The translations under genes and the position numbers were made by a program. From the NCBI GenBank assembly GCA_903827245.1, contig CAIKHO010000075.1, positions 1 through 36,636 on the forward strand: DNA of 36,636 nucleotides, in the 5' to 3' direction. The stretch comes from an uncultured Opitutia bacterium. GTDB lineage: Bacteria > Verrucomicrobiota > Verrucomicrobiia > Opitutales > Opitutaceae. The notes under the pieces were generated by a model. That model worked only from the letters and a program-made list of their open reading frames with translations, was not told the DNA's origin and ran no database searches. Shown here one piece after another: positions 1-7,131 of the stretch (within the stretch, counting starts at the first letter, position 1; each line of letters opens with the position of its first letter).

Positions 1-134
1 CCGACATTAGCGAATGAATCAGAGCGATGGCCAGTTCGGCCCCTGCGCATCTTCGAGGTTCAACCCCCCGGGAAATTTTCACAAACGGGGCACCAAAAAA
101 CCGGGGAGCCCGGCAACGCTGCCTGCCACCCGGC

Positions 135-164
135 AAAAAAAAGGGCGGGTCACAAGACCCGCCC
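135..164 (-). terminator. Intrinsic terminator of the PL22-like gene
   Basis: A 9-bp perfect stem (GGGCGGGTC / GACCCGCCC, loop of 4) is followed on the minus strand by eight T residues. It lies 27 bp beyond the stop codon of the minus-strand gene ending at 191, the classic layout of a rho-independent terminator. Confidence 0.85.
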
Positions 165-190
165 CGAGATGAAACGTTGGACCGTCCCGC

Positions 191-1735
191 TCAGAAGGTC
201 GCAGGATATTTCCGGTCGAGCCACGCCTGGGGCACGGGGACGACGACGATATGCAGGGACCGACCGTCCTTCGAACCCATGGCGGACTCGATCTCGACCT
301 TCGTGCTGTCGGCGTTGAAGGTCGGGTGGATGTGATCCTGGGCGCTGGTCACGTGGCCCACATCGGCGAGCAGCTTCATTTCGCCGGAATGGCGGTCAAT
401 GATCCAGAGACGGTACTGGAAGTCGTCCGCCACGGCCCAGCGGCCGTCCGGGGATCCGTTGACGTGCCAGATGGAGCGGCCGGGGTCGCCGAGCGGGACC
501 TGGCCGACGATCCGCATCTCACGGGTGCGAAGGTTGACGATGCCAACACCCGTCGCATGACCGTCGGTTCCGGTCTGGTCCAGGATCGCTGCCTGCTCGG
601 GCGTGGGCGGCGGGGCGGCAGCCCTCTGTCCGGCGCCTTTCTGCGCGGCAGCTCCACCCTTCTGGGCAGCGGCGCCGCCCTGCCGGTTGCCGCCGCCACC
701 ACTGCGGGCGCCGAGCGGTGTGCGCAGGTAAAGAATGGCAACCGCGACCTCATCCTTGGTGATGACAGCCTCGTGGGTGACCCAGTCATACGCCGGCTCG
801 GGATAGAGCGGGCGCAGGCCGGAACCATCGGACATCACGGTCCAGGTGCGCTGCGGCGCCTTGCCGCCGGTTTCCCAGCAGAAGACGATTTCGCCCGGCA
901 TCCAGGGATTGGTCTGGACGTGCCCCATCTGGAAAGGGACGGAGACGATGTCTTTGATCTCACCGTTGTGAAGGTTGACGCTGATGAGCCCGCTCGGGCC
1001 GGCACCCATGCCGCGCGGTCCAAAGATCGGCTCCAGCTTGGTGTCCGGCGCGATGTGCTTGAGGGCGTAATCGCGGCCCGTGCGCACGTAGGCGTAGTCC
1101 TCGGTGGGATCGAGCGCCATGTCGCCGGCAGCCACTTCGGGCGGGATGGTACCGCACACATGCTCGTACTCGGTGGAGGCCTTCAAGGTGCCGGCCGCGC
1201 TGTCGGCAAACAATTTGGCCAGGTCAACCGAGATGACCTCGGTGGGCCCGCGGGGGCCAAAACCGCGACCGCCGCGGCCTCCCGGGCCCGCTGGCGCTCC
1301 ATCCGCCGGGGGCGGCGTGGGCGGAGGGGGAGGCGCCACGTCGCCATCGGCACCGGGCACCCTTACCGAGCGCAGGAAATAAAGATGCATCGAGTGATCG
1401 GCCACGCACAGCATCCCCATGAAGCCTGATTCACTCACCTGCACGATCTCGCCGGTCTCCTCATTCACGGCCATGGCCTGGCCGCCGGGGACGCGACTGG
1501 AACGGAAGATCAGCCACTTGCCGTCAGCCGTCCATTGATGATGGGTCTGATAGATCTTCGAATCACCCACGCCCTCGGCGGTGGTGAGGACCTCGAGCGG
1601 CACGCCAGTGACGGGGTCCGGTACGATTTTCTTTTCGGACGGAAAGCGGGCGCCGATCCCGGCGGAGGCGGGTGAGATCAGCAGCAGCGAGGCACACAGG
1701 GCCAACGCGAGGTTCAGCGGAGTTTGTTTTTTCAT
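191..1735 (-). CDS. PL22-like (oligogalacturonate lyase family) beta-propeller protein, exported
   Basis: About 514 residues from the ATG at 1735, which puts a clear signal peptide (MKKQTPLNLALALCASLLL, ending near ASA) at the N terminus. An in-frame ATG at 1747 and GTG at 1759 also exist. The body reads as a TolB/oligogalacturonate-lyase-type propeller: blades with HHQWTADGKWLIFRSSR, GHVQTNPWMPGEIVFCWE, DGSGLRPLYP, a WVTHE segment and a C-terminal DHIHPTFNADSTK. The H-x-H pair and the THE histidine resemble the metal-binding histidines of PL22 lyases (family knowledge), but the Gln-His spacing differs from what I remember, so catalysis on pectin fragments is not certain. Two low-complexity insertions interrupt the fold: a Pro/Gly/Arg-rich loop and a Gly/Ala/Gln/Lys loop with a short GGAAAQK repeat. 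It appears monocistronic, with its own terminator. Confidence 0.7.
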   Translation of the reverse strand: MKKQTPLNLALALCASLLLISPASAGIGARFPSEKKIVPDPVTGVPLEVLTTAEGVGDSKIYQTHHQWTADGKWLIFRSSRVPGGQAMAVNEETGEIVQVSESGFMGMLCVADHSMHLYFLRSVRVPGADGDVAPPPPPTPPPADGAPAGPGGRGGRGFGPRGPTEVISVDLAKLFADSAAGTLKASTEYEHVCGTIPPEVAAGDMALDPTEDYAYVRTGRDYALKHIAPDTKLEPIFGPRGMGAGPSGLISVNLHNGEIKDIVSVPFQMGHVQTNPWMPGEIVFCWETGGKAPQRTWTVMSDGSGLRPLYPEPAYDWVTHEAVITKDEVAVAILYLRTPLGARSGGGGNRQGGAAAQKGGAAAQKGAGQRAAAPPPTPEQAAILDQTGTDGHATGVGIVNLRTREMRIVGQVPLGDPGRSIWHVNGSPDGRWAVADDFQYRLWIIDRHSGEMKLLADVGHVTSAQDHIHPTFNADSTKVEIESAMGSKDGRSLHIVVVPVPQAWLDRKYPATF

Positions 1736-1808
1736 GGCAGAGGGCATTTTCAGCGACACAAAAACCGTCGCTCGATTCCTAGGTGCAAGACAGTTGGGGG
1801 GAGGGGCA

Positions 1809-1838
1809 GGGTCGGACAGATGGTAAAATCCGCCCTAC
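1809..1838 (-). repeat. REP-like hairpin with 5' GTAG
   Basis: On the minus strand GTAG (1838-1835) is followed by GGGCGGA ... TCCG-A-CCC, in which the last G of GTAG can join the stem; the stem has a single-base bulge. It matches the REP layout (GTAG foot plus bulged hairpin) seen at other sites in this window. The rest of the 311-bp gap 1760-2070 holds only the terminator at 2011-2042. Confidence 0.45.
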
Positions 1839-2010
1839 CAGCGGTTGAAGGGGAACGGAGGAATTGACGGCTGGCCAAGGCGTTCGTGACAGGAATGGCT
1901 TATTTTTTACCTATGCCGGCCTCAGTCGGGACCGCGACCAACGCAGAGACCGGGCGGCCGGAGTCGCGCAAAGTAAAGGACCGTCGTGCGCCGGCCCATG
2001 CGGTACCGGC

Positions 2011-2042
2011 AAATAAAAACGCCACCGGAAACCCGGTGGCGT
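2011..2042 (-). terminator. Intrinsic terminator of the cytochrome b562-like gene
   Basis: A 10-bp stem (ACGCCACCGG / CCGGTGGCGT) with an AAAC loop. On the minus strand it runs into TTTTTATTT. It sits 29 bp past the stop of the minus-strand gene at 2071-2511. Confidence 0.85.
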
Positions 2043-2070
2043 CGTGAAAAATGCGGAGACCGCGGAAGAC

Positions 2071-2511
2071 TTATTGCTTCTTCTTGCGGAACTCGGCGTG
2101 GCCATCCTTCTGGATCTGGCCCATCTGCTGGTAGATCTTCTGGGCGTCGTCGTTCTTGCCGGCCTTGAGCGCAGCCTCGAGCTGGTTGATGGAGTCGAGC
2201 AGCTTGTTCATCTCGGCCTGGTAGTCGGCGACGAACTTCGCCTGGTCGGCCGCGGGCACGTCCGCCAGCTTGGCGGGCTTGAGCTTCAGCGCGGCGGTGG
2301 CGTTTTCCTTGATGATGGCGACCTGGGCGAGCGAGTCATCGTTCTTGGTGGCATCGGGCAGAGCGCCCCGCAGCTTGCGGAAGGCGCCGCTGATCTTTTC
2401 CATTTTGGCGCCGAGTTCGGTCTGGTCGTCCTTCTTGGCGTCCTGGGCGCGGAGGCCGGGAGCGACCGTGAGGCCCAATGTGAGTAAGCAAAACAGAATG
2501 CGGATTTTCAT
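2071..2511 (-). CDS. Cytochrome b562-like periplasmic protein
   Basis: 146 residues. The signal peptide is MKIRILFCLLTLGLTVAPG with a likely cut after LRA (residue 22). The mature part is highly charged and helical, as expected for the four-helix cytochrome b562 family (Cytochrom_B562). The two haem ligands of that family have counterparts here: Met37 in the AKMEKI segment of helix 1 and His138 in KDGHAEFRKK at the end of helix 4. The length fits the family (about 106 mature residues in E. coli, slightly longer here). The protein probably works in the periplasm in electron transfer or as a helical-bundle scaffold; haem binding is inferred from the two ligands. It has its own terminator and is divergent from the dienelactone hydrolase gene. 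Confidence 0.7.
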   Translation of the reverse strand: MKIRILFCLLTLGLTVAPGLRAQDAKKDDQTELGAKMEKISGAFRKLRGALPDATKNDDSLAQVAIIKENATAALKLKPAKLADVPAADQAKFVADYQAEMNKLLDSINQLEAALKAGKNDDAQKIYQQMGQIQKDGHAEFRKKKQ

Positions 2512-2676
2512 GTGCTAAGGGATGGAGGTATTCGATAGTTGGCGGAATTGCCGGGGGCGCAAAAACAACAATCCCAACAGCGGAGGGCAATCGGAATCTT
2601 TTCGCACACCATGGCGGAAAGACGCAATCCGGCCCCAAAGGAGACCGGAAAAGGCAGCCCGCTGCCGGCCGCACCC

Positions 2677-2802
2677 GATTTTTCGCTACAAAAAGGCACG
2701 AAATGACACGAAAAAGACCCAAGGTGGGTGCGGTGTCCAAATCCTTCACCCCTTCCGAACGGTTTTCTTGGTGTGATTTCGCGCCTTTTTGCAGCGAAAA
2801 TC
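2677..2802. repeat. Long inverted repeat, family A (copy 1)
   Basis: Arms 2677-2716 and 2764-2802 are imperfect inverted copies; both read roughly TTTTCGCTRCAAAAAGGC then ACGAAATGACAC-like sequence when oriented inward. The spacer includes GTGTCCAAA, TTCCGAACGGTT. The whole element is homologous, spacer included, to 16819-16939. It occupies the 443-bp gap 2512-2954 between divergent genes; I see no gene and no confident promoter in the rest of that gap. Confidence 0.75.
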
Positions 2803-2954
2803 TAGGTTTGGTTGCAGCAGTGCCACTGCCACGTTCCACTCATTTCGAGGAATAAATCCTTGGCCAGACCGGCAGGACTCAACAGAGTCCAGTTCCATTC
2901 CCGGATACCTCAGGGCCGATCCGCCCAATCCTCCCAAAGATCAAACTGCTCCTT

Positions 2955-3761
2955 ATGAAAACCCGACTGATGATGCTCGCGACAGTTGCACTCCTGGCCG
3001 CCCTGCCCGCCCGCGCCCAGGACTGGGCCAAGGCCCGCCTCGATGGCAAATCCCCGCGCCACCAGGAATGGGTCAAGGTCATGAACGGGAAGCGCGAGGT
3101 CCAGTCGTTCATCACCTACCCCGAGGTGAAGGACAAGGCCACCGCGGTGATCGTGATTCACGAGATTTTCGGCTTGTCCGACTGGGCCCGCAGCGTGACC
3201 GACGAGCTGGCTGAGGCCGGCTACATCGCCATCGCCCCGGACCTGCTTTCCGGCGTGGGCCCGAACGGCGGCGGCTCGAGCGCCATTTCGGCCGCAGACA
3301 TGGGAAAAGCCATTCAGGGCCTGCCCGTCGACCAGGTGAACGCCGACCTTCAGGCCGTCGCGGACTACGCGGCGAAGCTGCCGGCTTGTAACGGCAAGGT
3401 CGTGGTCGCCGGTTTCTGCTGGGGCGGCGGCAAGACCCTGCTCTTCGCCAACACCGGCAAGGGCATCAAGGCGGCGTTCTCGTTCTACGGCCCGCAGTCC
3501 GACAAGGCCGCGGACTTCGCGAACATCAACTGCCCGGTCTACGGCTTTTACGCCGGCAACGACGCGCGCGTCGACGCCACCATTCCCCGGACCACCGACT
3601 TCATGAAGGCCGCCGGCAAAACCTACGAGCCCGTCATCTACGATGGCGCCGGCCATGGTTTCATGCGCGCCGGTGAGGATCCCACCAACAAAGTTGAGGC
3701 CAATAAAAAGGGCCGCGACGATGCCTGGCAGCGCTGGATGGCTCTGTTGAAAAAGGTCTGA
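2955..3761 (+). CDS. Dienelactone hydrolase family protein, exported
   Basis: 268 residues with a signal peptide (MKTRLMMLATVALLAALPARA). It has an alpha/beta-hydrolase fold of the dienelactone hydrolase type. The nucleophile is Cys155 in GFCWGG (family motif G-x-C-x-G-G), the acid Asp203 in AGNDARVD and the base His234 in GAGHGF. Glu70 in VIHEIFG corresponds to the glutamate that poises the cysteine in DLH enzymes. These proteins hydrolyse lactones or esters; the natural substrate cannot be told from sequence. An exported form argues against a role in the classical cytoplasmic chlorocatechol pathway. The gene stands alone; no Shine-Dalgarno precedes the ATG. Confidence 0.85.
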   Translation: MKTRLMMLATVALLAALPARAQDWAKARLDGKSPRHQEWVKVMNGKREVQSFITYPEVKDKATAVIVIHEIFGLSDWARSVTDELAEAGYIAIAPDLLSGVGPNGGGSSAISAADMGKAIQGLPVDQVNADLQAVADYAAKLPACNGKVVVAGFCWGGGKTLLFANTGKGIKAAFSFYGPQSDKAADFANINCPVYGFYAGNDARVDATIPRTTDFMKAAGKTYEPVIYDGAGHGFMRAGEDPTNKVEANKKGRDDAWQRWMALLKKV

Positions 3762-3843
3762 TTTTCACCTCCACGGCGCCTCACGCCGGCGAGGCGTCGG
3801 GATTGCCCGATTGCCATTCCAAGCCAGAAAAATGCAGCCAGTC

Positions 3844-3910
3844 GTGGCAGCCGTGAGGAGGCTGGTTCGAGGTGATTCCACAAACCCGGCCTTGTTACCT
3901 CGGCCGCTAC
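3844..3910. repeat. BIME-like pair of REP hairpins, family 1 (copy 1)
   Basis: Left unit (+): GTGG, then CAGCC-(7 nt)-GGCTG at 3844-3864. Right unit (-): GTAG at 3910-3907, then CGGCC-(10 nt)-GGCCG down to 3887. The two units face each other, as in BIMEs. It is homologous to 5826-5892. It lies in the gap 3762-4042, which holds no gene. Confidence 0.75.
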
Positions 3911-4042
3911 ATCGATCACTGCAGTTCAACGGTCTGGTTCCGGCTTAGCGACGTGAAGAATGACCGGCGAAGTTTGAAGCCATTCCTCCAACCCCCGGGA
4001 TGCACGGGTACGGCCTGTCCTCCCCATTCCCCGTTTCCTCTT

Positions 4043-5128
4043 ATGCCCTCATTCTCCCCATCCCGGTGGTTGGTCGCCGCCGCCCTCGCCTTGTCGTTGT
4101 TCTCCGTGCGCGCCGCCACCCTCCGCACCTTCGCCGGCAACGGCACCAAGGGTAGCTCCGGTGATGGCGCAGCCGCCACCGCCGCTCAACTCGCGGATCC
4201 CGGCGGCATCGCCCGCGGCCCCGATGGTGCGCTCTACATCTGCGACACCGCCAATCACCGCATCCGCAAGGTCACGCCCGACGGCAAAATCACCACGGTC
4301 GCCGGCACCGGCGAGGGCGGCTGGAGCGGCGACGGCGGTCCCGCCACCGCGGCGAAGCTGCACGAGCCCTACGAGGTCCGCTTCGATCGCGCGGGCAATA
4401 TCTTCTGGGTCGAGCGCCTCAGTTACAGCGTGCGCCGGCTCGATCCCAAGACCGGCATCATCACCACCATCGCGGGCAACGGCACCCCGGGCTTCTCCGG
4501 CGATGGCGGCCCCGCCACTGCCGCGCAGTTCAACGATCCGCACAGCATCGGCTTCGACCGCGCCGGAGATCTCTACGTTTGCGACGTGAAAAATCTCCGC
4601 ATCCGCAAGGTCGCGATGAAGACCGGCGTCATCACCACCCTTGCCGGCACCGGCAAGGCCGCGCCCACGCCCGATGGCACGCCGTTCGCCGGCGCCTCGC
4701 TCGCCGGTCCGCGCGCGCTCGATTTCGACCGCGACGGCAACCTCTGGGTCGCGCTCCGCGAGGGCAATACGGTCCTCAAGCTCGACCTCGCCGCCGGCAC
4801 CGTTCACCACATCGCCGGCACCGGCCAGAAAGGCTTCACCGGCGATGGCGGCCCGGCCATGACCGCCACGCTCAACGGCCCCAAGGGGCTTTCCGTCGGA
4901 CCCGACGGGAGGGTCTTCATCGCCGACACCGAGAACCACGTCATCCGCGTGATCGACCCAAGACAGGGAACCATCGCGCTCGTCGCCGGCACCGGGAAGC
5001 CCGGCGACGGCCCCGAGGGCGACCCGCTCGCGTGCGCCCTCAAGCGCCCCCACGGCATCTTTGTCGATGCCGACGGCGCCATCTATATCGGCGACACCGA
5101 GACCTATCGCGTGCGCGTGATTCGCTAG
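4043..5128 (+). CDS. NHL-repeat six-bladed beta-propeller protein, exported
   Basis: 361 residues from the ATG at 4043, chosen because it starts a signal peptide (MPSFSPSRWLVAAALALSLF, cut near VRA); the open frame extends upstream to 3872 but that part overlaps a palindromic repeat. Six repeats follow with an almost exact 57-residue period, marked by AGNG/AGTG at residues 31, 87, 144, 201, 258 and 315. Several carry GFSGDGGPATAAQ-like loops and IRKV-type strands. This predicts a complete six-bladed NHL propeller. Such propellers bind ligands or act as lactonase-like or scaffold proteins; no enzymatic residues stand out. Location is probably periplasmic or extracellular. Confidence 0.85.
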   Translation: MPSFSPSRWLVAAALALSLFSVRAATLRTFAGNGTKGSSGDGAAATAAQLADPGGIARGPDGALYICDTANHRIRKVTPDGKITTVAGTGEGGWSGDGGPATAAKLHEPYEVRFDRAGNIFWVERLSYSVRRLDPKTGIITTIAGNGTPGFSGDGGPATAAQFNDPHSIGFDRAGDLYVCDVKNLRIRKVAMKTGVITTLAGTGKAAPTPDGTPFAGASLAGPRALDFDRDGNLWVALREGNTVLKLDLAAGTVHHIAGTGQKGFTGDGGPAMTATLNGPKGLSVGPDGRVFIADTENHVIRVIDPRQGTIALVAGTGKPGDGPEGDPLACALKRPHGIFVDADGAIYIGDTETYRVRVIR

Positions 5129-5172
5129 CTTCGGCGAAGGCAAGCCTTCCGATTTCGAAACACGCCTGCGTG

Positions 5173-5286
5173 GTAGGGCGCGGGTTCCACTCCGCGCCGG
5201 GCACAGGGACGGGCCCTTTCCGCCAATGAGCGACCCCGTCCGGGCTCCAAGGACATTCCCGGCGCGGAACGGAGTCCGCGCCCTAC
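5173..5286. repeat. BIME-like pair of REP hairpins, family 2
   Basis: Left unit (+): GTAG-GGCGCGG-(8 nt)-CCGCGCC at 5173-5198, a perfect 7-bp stem. Right unit (-): GTAG at 5286-5283, then an 8-bp perfect stem GGCGCGGA-(6 nt)-TCCGCGCC over 5282-5261. The two units are about 85% identical and face each other across 62 bp. Confidence 0.85.
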
Positions 5287-5369
5287 CGGGCCGGCATTTT
5301 TTGAATTAGCGCGGTCCGCCCCTAACGGCAGCTTTACGCCAGCGCGGAAATGCGCACATTATCACTGTC

Positions 5370-5816
5370 ATGGCCGACGACCCCGATCCGCCGCGCAAAT
5401 TCTACGAGTTCAAACCCAATGAATTCGAGCCGGTGAACCCGCTGGTTAACGCGCCCCAGCCGACCCCGCCGATCGACGTGCACAATCTGCTGCGGCAGGC
5501 CAACTCCGCCAAGCCCGGCGGCGTCGCCCTGCCCAGCCCTTCCGCCCAAACCAACGAGGTTCACGCCCTCCTGCGGCTGAACGAGGTCCGGGCCAAAATC
5601 GCCGGCCTGAATGAACTCAAGCCGATGGAGCAGCGCCCCTCGCGCCGAAAACGCGATTTCTGGTTTCTCGTCATCTCGGGGAATTTCCTGCTCGTACTCA
5701 TCGCCGTCCAGGCGGGTATAACCAATCCCATCGTTTTCGCGCCGGCCATGGCCGGCATCGGCATGCTCACTATCTCACTCTACTGGGTGATGTATCACAT
5801 CATGGAAGACTACTGA
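5370..5816 (+). CDS. Small hypothetical two-TM membrane protein
   Basis: 148 residues, family not recognised. The N-terminal 95 residues are soluble and Pro/Asn-rich, with DVHNLLRQAN and EVHALLRLNEVRAKI as two related VH-LLR segments. After a basic patch (RPSRRKRD) come two hydrophobic helices, about residues 97-117 (FWFLVISGNFLLVLIAV) and 121-143. The positive patch before the first helix predicts a cytoplasmic N terminus. Codon use matches the neighbours. It is convergent with the SpoU methyltransferase gene and has no close partner on its strand. Confidence 0.65.
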   Translation: MADDPDPPRKFYEFKPNEFEPVNPLVNAPQPTPPIDVHNLLRQANSAKPGGVALPSPSAQTNEVHALLRLNEVRAKIAGLNELKPMEQRPSRRKRDFWFLVISGNFLLVLIAVQAGITNPIVFAPAMAGIGMLTISLYWVMYHIMEDY

Positions 5817-5825
5817 GTGTCTGCC

Positions 5826-5892
5826 GTAGCAGCTGACGTGAGGAGCTGGCTCGAGGAATTTACCAACCCGGCCTCGTTACCTCGGCCGCTAC
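5826..5892. repeat. BIME-like pair of REP hairpins, family 1 (copy 2)
   Basis: Left unit (+): GTAG-CAGCT-(9 nt)-AGCTG at 5826-5848. Right unit (-): GTAG at 5892-5889, then CGGCC-(10 nt)-GGCCG down to 5869. Same layout and length (67 bp) as 3844-3910. Confidence 0.75.
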
Positions 5893-5943
5893 ATCGTCCA
5901 CCGTGATTCGACTGCATCGGTCCAGCTCAGGGCTCCCGCCATT

Positions 5944-6018
5944 TTCACGCATTACGTGAAACACCTCGCGATGGCTTCTCCCGGATATCCGGAGATCTTT
6001 TCACGTATTACGTGAAAA
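5944..6018. repeat. Paired 17-bp dyads plus central palindrome; possible terminator
   Basis: TTCACGCATTACGTGAA (5944-5960) and TTCACGTATTACGTGAA (6000-6016) flank a perfect 12-bp palindrome CCGGATATCCGG (5981-5992). The second dyad extends to a perfect 9-bp stem (TTTTCACGT / ACGTGAAAA, 5998-6018) followed on the plus strand by five T residues, so it could terminate transcription from 5370-5816. It lies between convergent genes, which makes an operator role unlikely. Confidence 0.6.
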
Positions 6019-6022
6019 TTTT

Positions 6023-7003
6023 TCAGCGCTGACCCGGCGCGCGCACCAACAGCTCCCACATGAGCACCGCCGCGGCCACGGAAACATTGAGCGACTCGAT
6101 CTTGCCGTTGCCGGGGATCGTCACCAGCCGGGAGCAGGCCTCCGCCACCTCGGAGGCGAGCCCGTGCTCCTCGTTGCCGAGCAGGAGCGCGAGCGGCTTC
6201 CGGCCGGCCGGGCGCGGGGTGTCGGGCCGGCCGCCGCGCGTGGCGGCGCCGACCACGTCATAACCCGCGGCCGTGAGTTCGCGCGCGAAGGTGGCGAGGC
6301 TCTTCACCTGCCATACCTCAAGATGCTCAAATCCGCCCTCGGCCACGCGGTGCGCCGCATCCGTCGGCCGCGCCGCGGCCGCGTCCTCCGGCAGCACGAG
6401 GCGCGGCACACCGAAAAACGCCGCCGTGCGCGCGATCGCCCCGAGGTTGTGTGCGTTGCCAATCCGGTCGAGCACCAGCACCGCCTCGCCCCGCTTCGCC
6501 CACTGGCGGATGTCGCCGGCCTCAGCCACGCGCAACGCCGGCGGCGCCACCACCGCCACGATGCCGCCGTGATGGATCGAGCCCGCAATCTTCTCGAGCT
6601 CGGCGGGTTCGACACAGCGGTAAACCTTCTTCGCCTGCGCCAGCACCTTGCAGATCACGCCGATCTGGCGGCCCGTCGCGTAGTCGAAAAACAGGCGCTG
6701 GATCGAGCTTGGGTCGCGCGCAAACCGCGCCCGCACCGCCGCCAGGCCGCAGAGTTTCAGCTCATCCCGCGCCGGCCCGCTGCGCGAGCCCTTCGGCTCG
6801 GACGCGGGGAGGTTGCCCGAGCCCGCGAGGGGCCGCTGAGCCGTCAACGTCGGCGCGACCGGCACCGGCGGCTTCGCCCCGCCATAACCCGAGGCACCCC
6901 GCGGCCGCGGCGGCCCGGCCGGTGCGACAAACTCGCCGGCAGCCGGATCGGGACGCGAAGACGCCGGAAGTGAACCTGGCCCGGGCTTGGAAAAATGAGG
7001 CAT
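6023..7003 (-). CDS. SpoU/TrmH-family RNA 2'-O-methyltransferase (YfiF-like)
   Basis: 326 residues from the ATG at 7003; upstream in-frame sequence is low-complexity and lacks family similarity. Residues 1-80 are a Pro/Gly/Ser-rich basic linker. Residues 81-155 form the substrate-binding domain (LKLCGLAAVRARF ... KKVYRCVEPAELEKI ... HHGGIVAVV), as in E. coli YfiF/TrmG. The SPOUT domain has all three motifs: NAHNLGAIARTAAFFG (residues 183-198), LALLLGNEEHGL (271-282) and LVTIPGNGKIESLNVSVAAAVL (293-314). It methylates a ribose in tRNA or rRNA; the exact nucleotide cannot be read from sequence. The next gene upstream on this strand is the RlmM-like gene at 7132-8148. Confidence 0.88.
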   Translation of the reverse strand: MPHFSKPGPGSLPASSRPDPAAGEFVAPAGPPRPRGASGYGGAKPPVPVAPTLTAQRPLAGSGNLPASEPKGSRSGPARDELKLCGLAAVRARFARDPSSIQRLFFDYATGRQIGVICKVLAQAKKVYRCVEPAELEKIAGSIHHGGIVAVVAPPALRVAEAGDIRQWAKRGEAVLVLDRIGNAHNLGAIARTAAFFGVPRLVLPEDAAAARPTDAAHRVAEGGFEHLEVWQVKSLATFARELTAAGYDVVGAATRGGRPDTPRPAGRKPLALLLGNEEHGLASEVAEACSRLVTIPGNGKIESLNVSVAAAVLMWELLVRAPGQR

Positions 7004-7131
7004 AGCGCACAGTGAGACGACCCGGACCCGAAACCAAACAAAACCGAAGGAGCAACGCTTGTCGGAGCCGCGACCTACCGGTCGCCGTCGGACGCGACGG
7101 GGACGTCGCGTCTCCAAGAAATCCAGCGGAC

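Noticed and set aside
251-1429. Long plus-strand open frame of 392 codons
   Set aside because: It lies antisense to the PL22-like gene, has no family similarity and reflects the high GC content.
3872-4042. Longer start for the NHL protein
   Set aside because: The extension is translated from repeat DNA and would bury the signal peptide.
5944-6016. TTCACGYATTACGTGAA dyads as operators
   Set aside because: They lie at the 3' ends of two convergent genes and not upstream of any start.
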